A stretch of 64,000 nucleotides of DNA from Roseovarius arcticus (GTDB lineage: Bacteria > Pseudomonadota > Alphaproteobacteria > Rhodobacterales > Rhodobacteraceae): NCBI RefSeq assembly GCF_006125015.1, contig NZ_SZZN01000001.1, positions 3,100,001 through 3,164,000 on the forward strand, read 5' to 3'. The notes below the pieces were generated by a model. It did not search any database, was not told where the DNA came from, and saw only the letters and a program-made list of their open reading frames with translations. Shown in pieces: positions 52,205-61,459 of the stretch. Position 1 is the stretch's first letter, and each line of letters opens with the position of its first letter. The translations under genes and the position numbers were made by a program.

Positions 52205-53119
52205 ATGGATATTTCGTCGCAGATGTTGCTTTTCGTAAAGGTCGTTGAGCGCGGCAGCATATCCGCCGCCGCGCGCGCTGTGGGTCAGACCCCTTCAGCG
52301 GTCAGCAAGCAGATCGGGATGCTAGAGGATCAAGTTCGTCACCGCCTGCTAAACCGGACGCGCAGCGGCGTGCTACCAACGCCCGAAGGCCACGATTTCT
52401 ACGAAAAGTGTAAGGCGCTGGCGGAAAAGTTCGCAGATGCCAAGGCACACATCCAAAGCCTTGATGGGTCACCGCGCGGCAAACTGAAGATCGCGTCCAG
52501 CGTGGCGTTTGGTAAATCGCAACTTATTCCGGTTCTGCCCAAATTCCTTAACGCCTATCCGGACGTCAGCGTAGCATTGGACCTAACTGACCGCGATATC
52601 GACATTGAGGCCGAACGCTTTGACGTCGCGATCTGCTTTGCCGAGCAGCGTAAAATGTCCGACATCGTCGTCCGTAAATTTATGCAGAGCCGAAGGATAC
52701 TTTGCGCGGCGCCTGCATATCTGGAGCGTGCAGGCCACCCTCAGAATTTTGCGGATTTGGCGCAGCACAATTGCCTGCGGCTTGCGGGTAATCACGAGCG
52801 AAACGAGTGGATATGGCAAAGCGATGCCAAGAGCGCGAATTTCGAGGCAAAGGGCAATTTCGAGGGCAACAGCACTGACGTGGTCTTTCGCGCGACGCTT
52901 GCAGGCCTCGGAATTGCGCGATTGCCGTCCTATCTGGTTGCGGCCAAGCTGCAATCGGCTGAACTGATCCGCGTGCTGCCTGAGTATTCACAGCAGAATG
53001 CTGAAATCGCAGTGCTTTTTGCTGACAAACGCAACCTGGCGCCCAGGATCCGGGTATTCGTCGATTTCCTCGTGAAGGAGTTTCGTAGCGGTCCGGAGTT
53101 CTGCCTAGTTGAAGCGTAG
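52205..53119 (+). CDS. LysR-family transcriptional regulator
   Basis: The 304-residue regulator has the N-terminal winged helix (VVERGSISAAARAVGQTPSAVSKQIGMLED) and a LysR substrate-binding domain (GKLKIASSVAFGKSQLIPVLPKF, ERFDVAICFAEQRK). I prefer ATG 52205 with AGGAAG upstream; ATG 52175 would add ten residues. It resembles the large group acting on divergent oxidoreductase or efflux genes, but here the divergent unit is DUF1127/sRNA and the next gene downstream is benE after a gap, so the target is unclear. Confidence 0.93.
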   Translation: MDISSQMLLFVKVVERGSISAAARAVGQTPSAVSKQIGMLEDQVRHRLLNRTRSGVLPTPEGHDFYEKCKALAEKFADAKAHIQSLDGSPRGKLKIASSVAFGKSQLIPVLPKFLNAYPDVSVALDLTDRDIDIEAERFDVAICFAEQRKMSDIVVRKFMQSRRILCAAPAYLERAGHPQNFADLAQHNCLRLAGNHERNEWIWQSDAKSANFEAKGNFEGNSTDVVFRATLAGLGIARLPSYLVAAKLQSAELIRVLPEYSQQNAEIAVLFADKRNLAPRIRVFVDFLVKEFRSGPEFCLVEA

Positions 53120-53528
53120 CTCTGAAAGGATCGATTTTCACTCTGCCACCTTTAGGTAAGGCCTCAGCAATTGGGGCCCGAAATGATCAGAGAACTGAAC
53201 TCCGTTAGGCACATCTGGAAGATGCCGAGCGAACACCATGTGCGTGTTTTGTTGGAAGAATTGATCTGGCCTATTGGTCACTGCTGCCCGCACGGCTGCA
53301 GTATGCGGTCCGTGGCGCTGTCAATCGGCGCGTGGTGGGCTGTATCAATGCGCCAAACCTGAATGCCGTAAGCAGTCTACAATTACTACCAAAACGCCAA
53401 GGCGTTCGACAAAGCTGGACCTTTGAGTAGCCGCGCTCTTCGTCGTACTGACATACAGCAAGGCAATATCGTCAGTTCTTATGTCAGGGATCTTGGGCGA
53501 GCATCGGAAAGCTGCTTGGGAACTCGGG
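53120..53528. other. Gap containing an insertion-sequence remnant
   Basis: The stretch between the LysR gene and benE has no intact gene. It contains the broken IS1595-type fragment listed separately and some unassigned sequence. Confidence 0.6.
53171..53395 (+). pseudogene. Remnant of an IS1595-family transposase N-terminus
   Basis: One frame reads VRVLLEELIWPIGHCCPHGC followed by SMRSVAL, matching the first half of the IS1595 zinc ribbon (usual form WPxGxxCPHCGS). The frame then shifts by one near 53330, and the adjacent frame continues GLYQCAKPECRKQSTITT, the second half of the same ribbon. No catalytic domain or inverted repeats follow. So it is a truncated and frameshifted fossil of an insertion sequence. 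Confidence 0.72.
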
Positions 53529-54713
53529 TCAGTGATCGATTGACCGATTTGCAATTGTCTTTGACAACCAGATGAGCGCGCCAACAACAACACCCCAAAA
53601 CGCCCCGCTTACGCCGAAAAGCGTCATGCCGCTTGCTGCTATCAAAAACGTCAGTGCTGGCGCTTCCAACTGAGTGGATTCGCTGAAAGCAGCCGAGATC
53701 GAGCCAACCAAAGCGGGGATAAGCGCCAGCCCAGCCACCGAAGTGATGAGCGCGATCGGCGCAAGGCTGGCCAATGACGTTACAAGCGCTGCGGCAAAGG
53801 CCAGGAATACATAAACGATCCCCGATGTTATCGCAGCCCAGTAACGGATCGCTGGATCGCGGCCAGCGTCTTCACCTGCCATCATCGCCGCCGTGATCGC
53901 GGACATGTTGACGGGAATCGATCCGAACGATGCAAACGCAAGGCTGACAAGGCCGGTTTTCCGGATGAGGGGTTGGCGTTCCACCGGATAGCCGTTCAGT
54001 TCCAGCACCGCAAAGCCGGGGATGTTTTGCCCCGCCATCGTCACCAGATAAAGCGGCAGAGCGATGGAAAAGAATGACTGGATTGTAAAGATCGGCACGG
54101 TTGGGGCAAAGGCAGGCAGCCATACTATGTCAGTTTGAATAGTGTTGCCCGACGTGTCGACGGCGAAATAGAGAACCAAAAGAAACGCAAACACCGCAAA
54201 CGGCATTGCGGCCAGCCTGTTCCATGTCAATCCAATCAGCCACGCGACGAGTACAGGCAGGACCAACAAAGGAATGGTGCCGAGCGCAATCGCAGGGGCC
54301 AGACACAGCTTGAGCAGGACACCTGCAAGCAACCCGTTTGCGATGGGTTTCGGGATGGCGGCTACGATCCGACCAAGGGTTGGTATAAAGCCCGTTAGGA
54401 CGATCAATCCGGCGCAAAAAATCAGCGCCCCGACAGCCTCGGCAAAACCGCCCGGCAAAGTGGCCGTTGCCGCAAGAAATGCGGCCCCAGGCGTGGACCA
54501 TGCTACAGCGGCGGGAATTCGCGTCACGGCAGGTAGCCAGATGCTGCAAATACCCATGCCGACGGTTGCAAAGAAAAGCCCGGTCGTAGCCTGCTCGCCC
54601 GTCGCCCCCATCGCAGTCAGCCCCGCTAGCACGATGGCGAATGACGCTGAATATCCCACAAATGCGGCGAGCATTCCCATGGAAACGGCAGGTATTGAAA
54701 GATCGCGGAACAT
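53529..54713 (-). CDS. benE: BenE-family benzoate/H+ symporter
   Basis: A 394-residue membrane protein with about 12 helices and the BenE signatures AAFVGYSASFAIVLAGLTAMGA, AWSTPGAAFLA, and PVNMSAITAAMMAGEDAGRDP. BenE proteins import benzoate with protons. No benzoate catabolic genes are near, so another aromatic acid or an export role is possible. The gene is leftward and isolated; the LysR gene at 52205 is convergent, not divergent, and therefore not an obvious regulator. Confidence 0.92.
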   Translation of the reverse strand: MFRDLSIPAVSMGMLAAFVGYSASFAIVLAGLTAMGATGEQATTGLFFATVGMGICSIWLPAVTRIPAAVAWSTPGAAFLAATATLPGGFAEAVGALIFCAGLIVLTGFIPTLGRIVAAIPKPIANGLLAGVLLKLCLAPAIALGTIPLLVLPVLVAWLIGLTWNRLAAMPFAVFAFLLVLYFAVDTSGNTIQTDIVWLPAFAPTVPIFTIQSFFSIALPLYLVTMAGQNIPGFAVLELNGYPVERQPLIRKTGLVSLAFASFGSIPVNMSAITAAMMAGEDAGRDPAIRYWAAITSGIVYVFLAFAAALVTSLASLAPIALITSVAGLALIPALVGSISAAFSESTQLEAPALTFLIAASGMTLFGVSGAFWGVVVGALIWLSKTIANRSIDH

Positions 54714-55141
54714 AGAATTAAAACGCCCTGGTTCGATTTTTCGACACCTTTATAGACATCGACTAATCTTCCATAGGGGTCATTCAAAATCGCAAGCAAG
54801 AAGGCAGCTTCGTCTAAGATTTTTCGCCGCTGCATCACAAGATGACAGCAGCCACAGACCTTAGCCTTAGGACACATTCCACCCTACGTTTCACTGATGC
54901 ACTGCAGCCAGCACAAGCAGACATCCGCGAAGGGATGAATAATCAGCACTATACTGCTTTCACAACATCGAATTCAGAAGCAATGCGCGGACGCACTCCA
55001 GGATCCATAGTCACCGACGCGAGAGAGAACTTGAACGGTGCTAATGCGCCGAATGTTGTGCAAATCAACGGATCCTAGACCCTATCGAGCACTAAATTCA
55101 CATATTTGGCTTTGCGGCATCAATTGAACGAGGTTTATTCC
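54714..55141. other. 428 bp gap, doubtful small ORF
   Basis: A plus-strand frame at 54842-55078 (78 codons) is open but lacks a ribosome site and any similarity known to me. The benE promoter should lie at the left end. No other structure seen. Confidence 0.4.
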
Positions 55142-56038
55142 TCAAAGGATTGAAATCGAGAGCAGCGCGAGGCTGAACCATAAAATCAGGACACCCGCGA
55201 TGATCTGGAGAACCGGTGCCGCGACCCCGATGACGCTGGCCCGCCCGCCTGAAAAAGCCGCCACGCCACGCAAGGCAACGCTGGAAATGGCCACGCCGGA
55301 GGTCAGGATCGCGGTGCCTAGCCCCATTGCGATCGTCGCGACAAACCCGGCCGCTTTGATGTCGAGTTGCCAGGCGATCACAAGCAGGAAAATGGCGCCA
55401 GTGCAGGGGCGTATGGCGATACTGGCAACTAGCGCCGCAGATTCACGAAATGTCTTTATGGACGCTACCTGTTCGGGATCGGGGCCGTGTGCGTGGCCGC
55501 AGCCGTCACTGTGATGCACATGTCCTGCGTGGTCAGGAGTGTTTGTTTTTCGGCGCGATATAGTGCGCAATCCGCGCAGCATAACGATGATCCCGACGAC
55601 GGCGATTGCCAGATAGCTTGCGGGGGCGAGCCATTGTTCCGCGATCACGGTCAGGTGGTTTGCCGACAACTGAAGCAGCGAAAAGCCACCGTAGACAAGC
55701 ACGACAGCCCAAATAGCTTGTGCTAGGCTCGATGCGACGGCCAGAACGATCATGCGGGACGCGGGAACGGTCGACCCCAAACCCACCCCGCCAATCAGGT
55801 ATTTGCCATGGCCGGGACCGGCGGCATGAACGACACCGTAAGCGCCTGCCGCCAATAGCAGCGCGGCCCAGCCGCCCGGTGCGCCCGATCTGATCGCGCG
55901 CACGGCGGCGGCCATCTCGTTCTGGAACGCACGCTGTTGGGTGACGGCCCAGTCCATCACACCGGGGAACGTAGCGGACCCGATGGCGAACAGCAGGGCC
56001 GCAGCCAAGATCAGAACAATCGGGATCGTTAAGCGCAA
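55142..56038 (-). CDS. NicO-family nickel/cobalt-type exporter
   Basis: The 298-residue membrane protein has the NicO signature HAAGPGHGKYLIGG near residue 72, a His-rich cytosolic loop (HAGHVHHSDGCGHAHGPD), and a second RPCTGAIFLLVIAW segment. These resemble RcnA and related metal transporters with six helices. The gene overlaps the DUF1007 gene by 10 bp. Such DUF1007-NicO pairs occur in Rhodobacteraceae and are often under zinc- or nickel-responsive control; the metal cannot be decided from sequence. Confidence 0.88.
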   Translation of the reverse strand: MRLTIPIVLILAAALLFAIGSATFPGVMDWAVTQQRAFQNEMAAAVRAIRSGAPGGWAALLLAAGAYGVVHAAGPGHGKYLIGGVGLGSTVPASRMIVLAVASSLAQAIWAVVLVYGGFSLLQLSANHLTVIAEQWLAPASYLAIAVVGIIVMLRGLRTISRRKTNTPDHAGHVHHSDGCGHAHGPDPEQVASIKTFRESAALVASIAIRPCTGAIFLLVIAWQLDIKAAGFVATIAMGLGTAILTSGVAISSVALRGVAAFSGGRASVIGVAAPVLQIIAGVLILWFSLALLSISIL

Positions 56039-56679
56039 TTTACAACGATCCGGTCTGCGAACAATTGGCCGACATTGGCGATGTCCGGTGTTTCTTCGCG
56101 ATTGAGAAGCGCAAGGCTTTGTTTCATTTCGTCGGATTGTTCGCCGGGTGTGTAAGGGACGACGACCGCTTCACATGTTTCATTCCCAACGAAGGATGGA
56201 TCATTCGTAATGGCGAAAGCAAAGAAATAAGTAGATTCGTAGAACGCGACCTCGACGGATTTGTTGGTGAGGATGGCAGGCGTTTCCAACTTGCGCAAAA
56301 AAGTCAGTTGAAGTCGTCCGTCAACGAGATCGACGGCAAGATCGCTGGGCCAAGCCATTTCTATCAGGTCACTATCGATAGAGAGATGCGCGGAACCGTC
56401 GAAATCGTCCGGCCAATCGCTATAGGCAGCGCGGATCGCTTCACGGTCCGCATTGGACAGGGTGCCGTCAGGTTGCGGCTCGATACCACGCGACGACAAA
56501 TCATACAGGGTTTCGAATTCATCATAAAGCCAAGTGATCGACAAGGCATCGAGCGTTTCGTCACCTGACATGATAAAATCTATGCCACCATCCACAAATA
56601 TGTGGGGGTGCGCATTCATTGGTGCGGCAAGGGCAATACCAACGGTCATTCCGATCACGAAGACGAATGGTCGTTTCAC
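56029..56679 (-). CDS. DUF1007 periplasmic protein, partner of the NicO transporter
   Basis: A 216-residue secreted protein: signal (VIGMTVGIALAAPMNA), then the DUF1007 opening AHPHIFVDGGIDF, in which the two histidines could bind metal, and WLYDEFETLYDLSSRG. The end is VGQLFADRIVVNCA. DUF1007 proteins are encoded directly before NicO transporters and are presumed to deliver or receive the metal in the periplasm. Start ATG 56679. Confidence 0.9.
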   Translation of the reverse strand: MKRPFVFVIGMTVGIALAAPMNAHPHIFVDGGIDFIMSGDETLDALSITWLYDEFETLYDLSSRGIEPQPDGTLSNADREAIRAAYSDWPDDFDGSAHLSIDSDLIEMAWPSDLAVDLVDGRLQLTFLRKLETPAILTNKSVEVAFYESTYFFAFAITNDPSFVGNETCEAVVVPYTPGEQSDEMKQSLALLNREETPDIANVGQLFADRIVVNCA

Positions 56680-56914
56680 GAGTATTCAGTCCTGTTTTGA
56701 TGCATCGGTTTGATATGATAGCGCTTGAAAAAACACAAACCTTGCGACGCGAGAGCGGCCGGTTTGCGCCTGTCGAGATGTCGTGGAAGCCAAGCGGGTC
56801 GCCACTGTATTGTTGCAACCGTGCTGCGAACCGGGCCACTTAGTCCTTTGGATGAAAGATACGGGTCGTTTTTTTAATTTAGAGTAGGAACGTCCAAATG
56901 TCGCCAATGTGGGA
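56680..56914. other. Promoter region of the DUF1007-NicO pair
   Basis: About 235 bp between two leftward genes. I looked for a clear Zur or NikR palindrome and saw none that is convincing. Confidence 0.4.
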
Positions 56915-57379
56915 TTAAATATTGCAGATCAGAAGGTGCTTACTCGGGGTTCTTTTTACGAACTCGTCTTCTATCCAGCTAAGAACGCGTCGTTGCCCGC
57001 CAAAGGCCACCATCTCAATTGCCTTTCCAAAACTCACCCATCGGTATTCGCTGTGCTCATGATTTAATGACACAGTCGTGGAGGCGTCTATGAAGGCGAC
57101 AAACACGGGGGCTATCGTAATCGCATCACGATCAGCTTCATAGAATTGCTCGCAAGTGTCAGCCGAATACAATGCGCTAGGCTTCAAGCCAGTCTCTTCA
57201 TTGAGTTCACGCAGGGCGGTTTGCCAAGCTGTTTCACCTTCCTCAATGCTTCCCGCCACCTGACACCACTCGCCTATCAAAGTCTGAGTTCTTTTAAGTA
57301 GTAAAACTTCATGCCGCGCCTCAGTTTTTCGGATAGCTACGAGCGATGCAAGGAACGACCTGATTGGAATTTCCGCCAT
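56915..57379 (-). CDS. Nudix hydrolase
   Basis: The 154-residue enzyme has a complete Nudix box starting at about residue 43: GSIEEGETAWQTALRELNEE followed by TGL, with the REhxEE metal ligands. The region before it (EVLLLKRTQTLIGEWCQVAG) and NHEHSEYRWVSFGKA after it resemble dihydroneopterin triphosphate or (d)NTP pyrophosphatases. A precise substrate cannot be set. It is a single gene, more AT-rich than neighbours. Confidence 0.9.
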   Translation of the reverse strand: MAEIPIRSFLASLVAIRKTEARHEVLLLKRTQTLIGEWCQVAGSIEEGETAWQTALRELNEETGLKPSALYSADTCEQFYEADRDAITIAPVFVAFIDASTTVSLNHEHSEYRWVSFGKAIEMVAFGGQRRVLSWIEDEFVKRTPSKHLLICNI

Positions 57380-58090
57380 AGTCTATATTTCACACCTTAT
57401 TATTTGCTGCCTCTTTTTAGGTGACTGGGTGTGATTGGCAAAGGGTCGCAATGTCCGCAGAACCGCCATACGCGTAAAGCGTTCGGCTTCGTTTGGTGAA
57501 AAATCGGGATTAAATTTGATCGCCCGGACTTCGCAACTTCTGCATCCTGCGCGTCGCAACCCGGTGTGGAGGCTGCAGCGCCAGCGGCCGGGTGTGCCGG
57601 TCTACGAGCGCCTTATGTCATCTGGCTGAGGAATGAACCGCGCACCTGAAGCGTATTCACACTTTCCGCCCCATATATGCCGATGACAGATAATACATGG
57701 ACGGCCCAGAGCATGCGTAATTGGGCTGCGCGCTGTTCTGAGGGTCAACTCACGATAAGATCACAGGATGACCGCAAAGCGTAAAGATCGACGGCAATTT
57801 CGCCCTGAAGCCCGGCCAGCGCGCTGTTTCAGAGTGTTGGATAGGTCAACATGTTGGCTATTTCCGACTTTTTAAGAGATTGCAGAGCATTTCAGAACTG
57901 GTTTCAAACGTAGTGGCAGGGCCACGCGGCGGCGTTTGGTTTGTGCGAGGAATCCGGGCTGCCTCCGCCAATCTGCGTACATTTTTTTGGTCAAGGGGGC
58001 GATCATAGCCTGTGCTGACACTGCCACCGGGACAATCGTAATGCGCGGAGGGCGCGCCGCGCAGTGATCCGCGACGCGCCTTCCTCAGCC
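57380..58090. other. 711 bp gap, possible gene fragments
   Basis: A plus-strand frame at 57435-57629 (64 codons, ending GVPVYERLMSSG) and a minus-strand frame at 57858-58124 are open but unrecognised; the second overlaps the following gene. A GC stem (GGCGCG/CGCGCC near 58045-58080) may end the AhpD-like transcript. Nothing else is supported. Confidence 0.4.
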
Positions 58091-58657
58091 TTACACCTTC
58101 AGAGGTGTGTCGCTGCGTTTCCACTCCAGCGGTTGGAACACTTCATCAACGGGTGTTTCGGCCACGTGGTTGACGTAATTCGACATGGTTTTCTGCGCTA
58201 AACCCAAGATCACGTCCAGAACCGCACGGTGACCATAGCCCGCGTCAAAGAACGCTTTCATCTGCGCTTCTGATACATTCCCACGCTCGCGCACCATCTG
58301 AACCGTAAACGTGCGCAGCGCCTCAAGCTTGGCGGTAGGGAGCGCCGTCTCGTTGCGGAGCGCGTCTGTGATGTCGTCTGACACCTTCATCATCTTGGCG
58401 ATGCCGGTGTGGGCCGGAACGCAATAGTGGCACTCATGCTCAACGTTGATCGACTGCCAGACAACCGTAAGCTCGTCGGCATTGAAATCCGTTTCAGTGA
58501 ACAATTTATGAAGCAACTGATAGCCTTCATAGGCCTGCGGGCTTTCGGCGAGCACCTTGTGCAATCCCGGCAAACGGCCAAAGGCTTTTTGCGATTGCAC
58601 TAAAAGCGGCTTGGAGGCGTCGGGCGCGGAATCTTGGTCGTGGAATGGAAACTTCAT
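58091..58657 (-). CDS. AhpD-like carboxymuconolactone decarboxylase-family protein
   Basis: The 188-residue helical protein has the redox motif ECHYCVPAHTG (CxxC with a following His) of AhpD-like peroxidase-associated proteins. It is preceded by FTETDFNADELTVVWQSINV and followed by the family helix. It may act as a disulfide reductant or alkylhydroperoxidase. I chose ATG 58657 with AAGG upstream; the open frame reaches into the operator region. It diverges from a TetR gene across two strong operator sites, so it is almost surely repressed by that TetR. Confidence 0.92.
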   Translation of the reverse strand: MKFPFHDQDSAPDASKPLLVQSQKAFGRLPGLHKVLAESPQAYEGYQLLHKLFTETDFNADELTVVWQSINVEHECHYCVPAHTGIAKMMKVSDDITDALRNETALPTAKLEALRTFTVQMVRERGNVSEAQMKAFFDAGYGHRAVLDVILGLAQKTMSNYVNHVAETPVDEVFQPLEWKRSDTPLKV

Positions 58658-58704
58658 TTGGTCAACCTTTACTAAATTGTCATTAGATATCAGTTTACGC
58701 TTTC

Positions 58705-58720
58705 TTGATCGATCACTCAA
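58705..58720. promoter_or_regulatory. TetR operator copy 1
   Basis: TTGATCGATCACTCAA fits the palindrome TTGANNGATCNNTCAA. It lies in the 101 bp between the divergent AhpD-like and TetR genes. Confidence 0.75.
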
Positions 58721-58728
58721 GTATATAT

Positions 58729-58744
58729 TTGAGCGATCATTCAA
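58729..58744. promoter_or_regulatory. TetR operator copy 2
   Basis: TTGAGCGATCATTCAA is a second copy of TTGANNGATCNNTCAA, centre-to-centre 24 bp from the first, on a slightly shifted helical face. The start of the TetR gene is 14 bp further on. Confidence 0.75.
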
Positions 58745-58758
58745 CATATGGTGATCTG

Positions 58759-59331
58759 ATGCCGCGCAAACCGAACCATGACCGCAATGACCTGATCAAA
58801 CGCGCCCGCGACCTATTTTGGCGCCGTGGTTGGGCTGGAACGTCTTTGAAAGATCTCGAGGCTGCCTTGCAGGTAAAGCCAGGAAGTTTTTATGCAGCAT
58901 TCGGATCAAAGGATGCGCTATTTGAACTTGCGATGGACAAGTACGCGATGGATGGCGCCGAGCGGTTGAAGGAACTGGCTCGGACCTATGGCCCAATCAA
59001 AGCGCTCCAGCGCTTTCCTGAAATGGCAATCGGAAGCAACGAGGCCCCCGCCAAGGCCTGCATGCTATCCAAGACGCTCCTTGAGCTTCATGCGCATAAT
59101 CACCCGTTGGCGAGTAAGGCGAACCTGCATCTCTTGAGGATGGAGGAGCAATTTGCAGAGCTGTTCCAACAGGCACAGTCCGCCGGGGACATTGGCAGCG
59201 AACATGACCCCAAAGTGCTCGCCCGCCGGTATCAGTCCGACCTTCTGGGGCTGCGGGTGTCTGCAGAACGAGACGGTGTCGACGCCAAGGCAATTGCGCA
59301 GGAGATTGCAGACAGTCTGGTCCGCCTTTGA
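58759..59331 (+). CDS. TetR-family transcriptional repressor
   Basis: The 190-residue regulator starts PRKPNHDRNDLIKRARDLFW, then GTSLKDLEAALQVKPGSFYAAFGSKDALF, a typical TetR helix-turn-helix like that of AcnR/RutR relatives that control redox-enzyme genes. The C-terminal part (KACMLSKTLLELHAHN) contains a Cys that could sense electrophiles. The ATG at 58759 fits the family N-terminus; an in-frame start at 58705 would lie inside the operator. It likely represses itself and the divergent AhpD-like gene. Confidence 0.93.
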   Translation: MPRKPNHDRNDLIKRARDLFWRRGWAGTSLKDLEAALQVKPGSFYAAFGSKDALFELAMDKYAMDGAERLKELARTYGPIKALQRFPEMAIGSNEAPAKACMLSKTLLELHAHNHPLASKANLHLLRMEEQFAELFQQAQSAGDIGSEHDPKVLARRYQSDLLGLRVSAERDGVDAKAIAQEIADSLVRL

Positions 59332-59456
59332 CGGCTGTGCTGAGATGTGAAGCCAAATTTTTGGGAAATCACCTCGCACCTTTCGCAGATCCAGTACTGT
59401 CGGCGCAATATTGTCTGTCCTATCGGTTTTGCCAACAACTGCCCTCGCAATAATGA

Positions 59457-59714
59457 TCATTCAAAATCGCAGAAGCCAACATTCCCATCGTTACTGGAAT
59501 TGGGCATTTTGGGCTCCGAATTCGCGAGATCTCCCTGATTTTCTAGGTGCATGCTTCGTTCAGCCTCGCGAATCGAGCCAATAACGCCTATCGGGCCGGC
59601 AACAGCACCCAGATTTTGATATCTGGAATATGTTTTTGGCTGCGTTTTGATGCCCTTGGCCAACCGATGATAGGTATCATGCATATCCTTGAATGAAGGG
59701 TGAGGGATGACCAT
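59457..59714 (-). CDS. Small protein of unknown function near tRNA-Arg
   Basis: A possible 85-residue protein (MVIPHPSFKDMHDTYHRLAK at its start, later YQNLGAVAGPIGVIGSIREAERS). A GTG start at 59741 is also possible. I do not recognise it; codon use is not strongly typical, and the surroundings are AT-rich. It lies downstream of the tRNA 3' end where mobile elements often insert, so it could be a leftover of one. Low certainty that it is a gene. Confidence 0.35.
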   Translation of the reverse strand: MVIPHPSFKDMHDTYHRLAKGIKTQPKTYSRYQNLGAVAGPIGVIGSIREAERSMHLENQGDLANSEPKMPNSSNDGNVGFCDFE

Positions 59715-59865
59715 TACAACCCCATCCCCTCGGGTTCGCACCTACAAATCAATGTCATGCAATTCGTCATGCAAAATGTCATGCCGCCAGCGGGAGCCAA
59801 AGCTCTCCACGGGCGTATAATATATTTAATTTCAGTTAGTTAGATAGATTTTCACGGGGGGATTA

Positions 59866-59942
59866 TGGTGGACCGAGGAGGATTCGAACCCCCGACCCCC
59901 TGATTCGTAGTCAGGTACTCTATCCAGCTGAGCTATCGGTCC
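59866..59942 (-). tRNA. tRNA-Arg(ACG)
   Basis: The minus strand folds into a full 77-nt cloverleaf with encoded CCA. Acceptor GGACCGA/TCGGTCC, D arm GCTC..GAGT, anticodon stem CCTGA/TCAGG with loop CTACGAA (anticodon ACG), and T arm with GTTCGAATC. The wobble A is expected to become inosine, reading CGU, CGC and CGA. Confidence 0.97.
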
Positions 59943-60024
59943 ACGCGGGCAGCAATTAGCGGCTGTGTTCCGGCTTTGCAAGGGGCGATTGCCAGTCAGG
60001 TGGGGTGATTTATAGAAACTGCGC

Positions 60025-61434
60025 TCAATCGTTATGCGGCTTGGGTGTCCGGGCGCCCGGCAGTTCGCCCTTGGGCAGCGTGATCAGGAACGATGTCCCC
60101 TTTGGGCCGGTATGCTCCAACTCCAGCGTACCGCCATGGCCGCGCACCAGCTCGACCGAGATGGTCAGGCCGAGGCCCGATCCGCCCTTCGTTGCGCCGC
60201 CCTGAAATGGTGTGAACAGATGTTCGCGCGCTTTGGGAGGCAGGCCGGGGCCGGTGTCGCTGATGCGGATAAGCACGGCATCGTCCGTCTCGCTACTTTG
60301 GACAGCGATCTCGCCGGGACGGGCGCTGGTGACGATAGCCTGACGTGCGTTGCGCACAAGGTTGGCGATCACGCGGTACAGTTGCTCGGGGTCGGCGCGC
60401 AGCTGAAAGCCTGCCCGCACATCCTCGGAAAAGCTGATGTCGGCCTCGCCGGCGGACAAGCGCTCGCTGTCGATGACGTCGGTGACGATGTCCAACAGGG
60501 CAAAACGTGAAAGGCGAGGCGCAGGCTCTTCGGCCTTGCCATAAGCCAGCGTAGACTCGCACAGGTTGACCGCGCGGGTAATCGAATTGACCAGTTTGGG
60601 CGCCATGCGTTTGACCATCGGGTCCTCCGATGTCTCAAGCCTGTCGGTGAACAACTGCGCGCTTGTCAGGATGTTGCGCAGATCGTGGCTGACCTTGGCC
60701 ACTGCGCTGCCCAATCCGGCAAGGCGTTCTTTTTGCCGCAAGGCTCCGGTCAGCTGGGTTTGCATCAGCGCCAGTGTCTCTTCGGCCTCGCGCAGCTCGG
60801 TAATGGTCGAGCTGGGGGCGATGACGCCGCGAGCGTCCTCGGGTGCGCTGGCATAGGCTTTCATCGAGCCGACGACGCGGCTGATGGGCCGCACAAGAAA
60901 CACGCGCACGGCTAAAAATAGCAGCACGGCGGTGATGATCGAGATGACGGCCGATAGCAAAAGGATGCGCAGACCGTAGTCGATCATTGCCATGCGCAGC
61001 GTCTGCGTCTCCATAGTGACCTCGATCAACATCCCGGCGCTGCGTACGGGCATTCCGATAACACGCACCACTTGGTCCTCGCGTGTCATCAGCCGCGCCA
61101 GTGCGTCGCGCATTAACCTCCAGGCGCCTGCGTCTCGCAGATCGTATGTGGCAGCGATGGCAACGGGCAGCGGCGACGACAGCACCAACTGGCGCGCATC
61201 GTTGCGGCGCAGCACCACGTTAAAGACGCCGGCATTTGCCAGCAGCTCATCCTCCAGGTCTGGGCTGATCTCGTCGCCGGCCAGACGGGCAAGTGACGCG
61301 ATCTGCGCCCGTTCTAGACGGGACAGCAGAAAATCCTCGCGAAATCGCGCGATGGACGGCACAAAGATCAAGATCTCGGCCAACATCACAAAGATCGCCG
61401 TAAGGATCAGGAAACGGCCTGAGAGTGAATTCAT
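60025..61434 (-). CDS. Sensor histidine kinase (orphan)
   Basis: A 469-residue membrane kinase with helices at about 7-27 and 153-178, a periplasmic domain (ISPDLEDELLANAGVFNVVLRR inside), HAMP, then HisKA with the box AKVSHDLRNIL and an ATPase domain with NLVRNARQAI, DTGPGLPPKA and GGSGLGL. HDLRN boxes of this type resemble NtrB-like kinases. It is the last gene of an operon with the flavin reductase and the TVP38 protein; no response regulator is near. It begins 25 bp after the flavin reductase gene. Confidence 0.93.
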   Translation of the reverse strand: MNSLSGRFLILTAIFVMLAEILIFVPSIARFREDFLLSRLERAQIASLARLAGDEISPDLEDELLANAGVFNVVLRRNDARQLVLSSPLPVAIAATYDLRDAGAWRLMRDALARLMTREDQVVRVIGMPVRSAGMLIEVTMETQTLRMAMIDYGLRILLLSAVISIITAVLLFLAVRVFLVRPISRVVGSMKAYASAPEDARGVIAPSSTITELREAEETLALMQTQLTGALRQKERLAGLGSAVAKVSHDLRNILTSAQLFTDRLETSEDPMVKRMAPKLVNSITRAVNLCESTLAYGKAEEPAPRLSRFALLDIVTDVIDSERLSAGEADISFSEDVRAGFQLRADPEQLYRVIANLVRNARQAIVTSARPGEIAVQSSETDDAVLIRISDTGPGLPPKAREHLFTPFQGGATKGGSGLGLTISVELVRGHGGTLELEHTGPKGTSFLITLPKGELPGARTPKPHND

Positions 61435-61459
61435 CTTGCCCTCCTGCCCCTAGGGTCGC

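Noticed and set aside
56700..56900. Zur-type operator before the DUF1007-NicO pair
   Set aside because: Expected from related operons, but no convincing palindrome could be seen.
59457..59942. Integrated element at the 3' end of tRNA-Arg
   Set aside because: No integrase, no duplicated tRNA end was noticed to the left; only one doubtful small gene.
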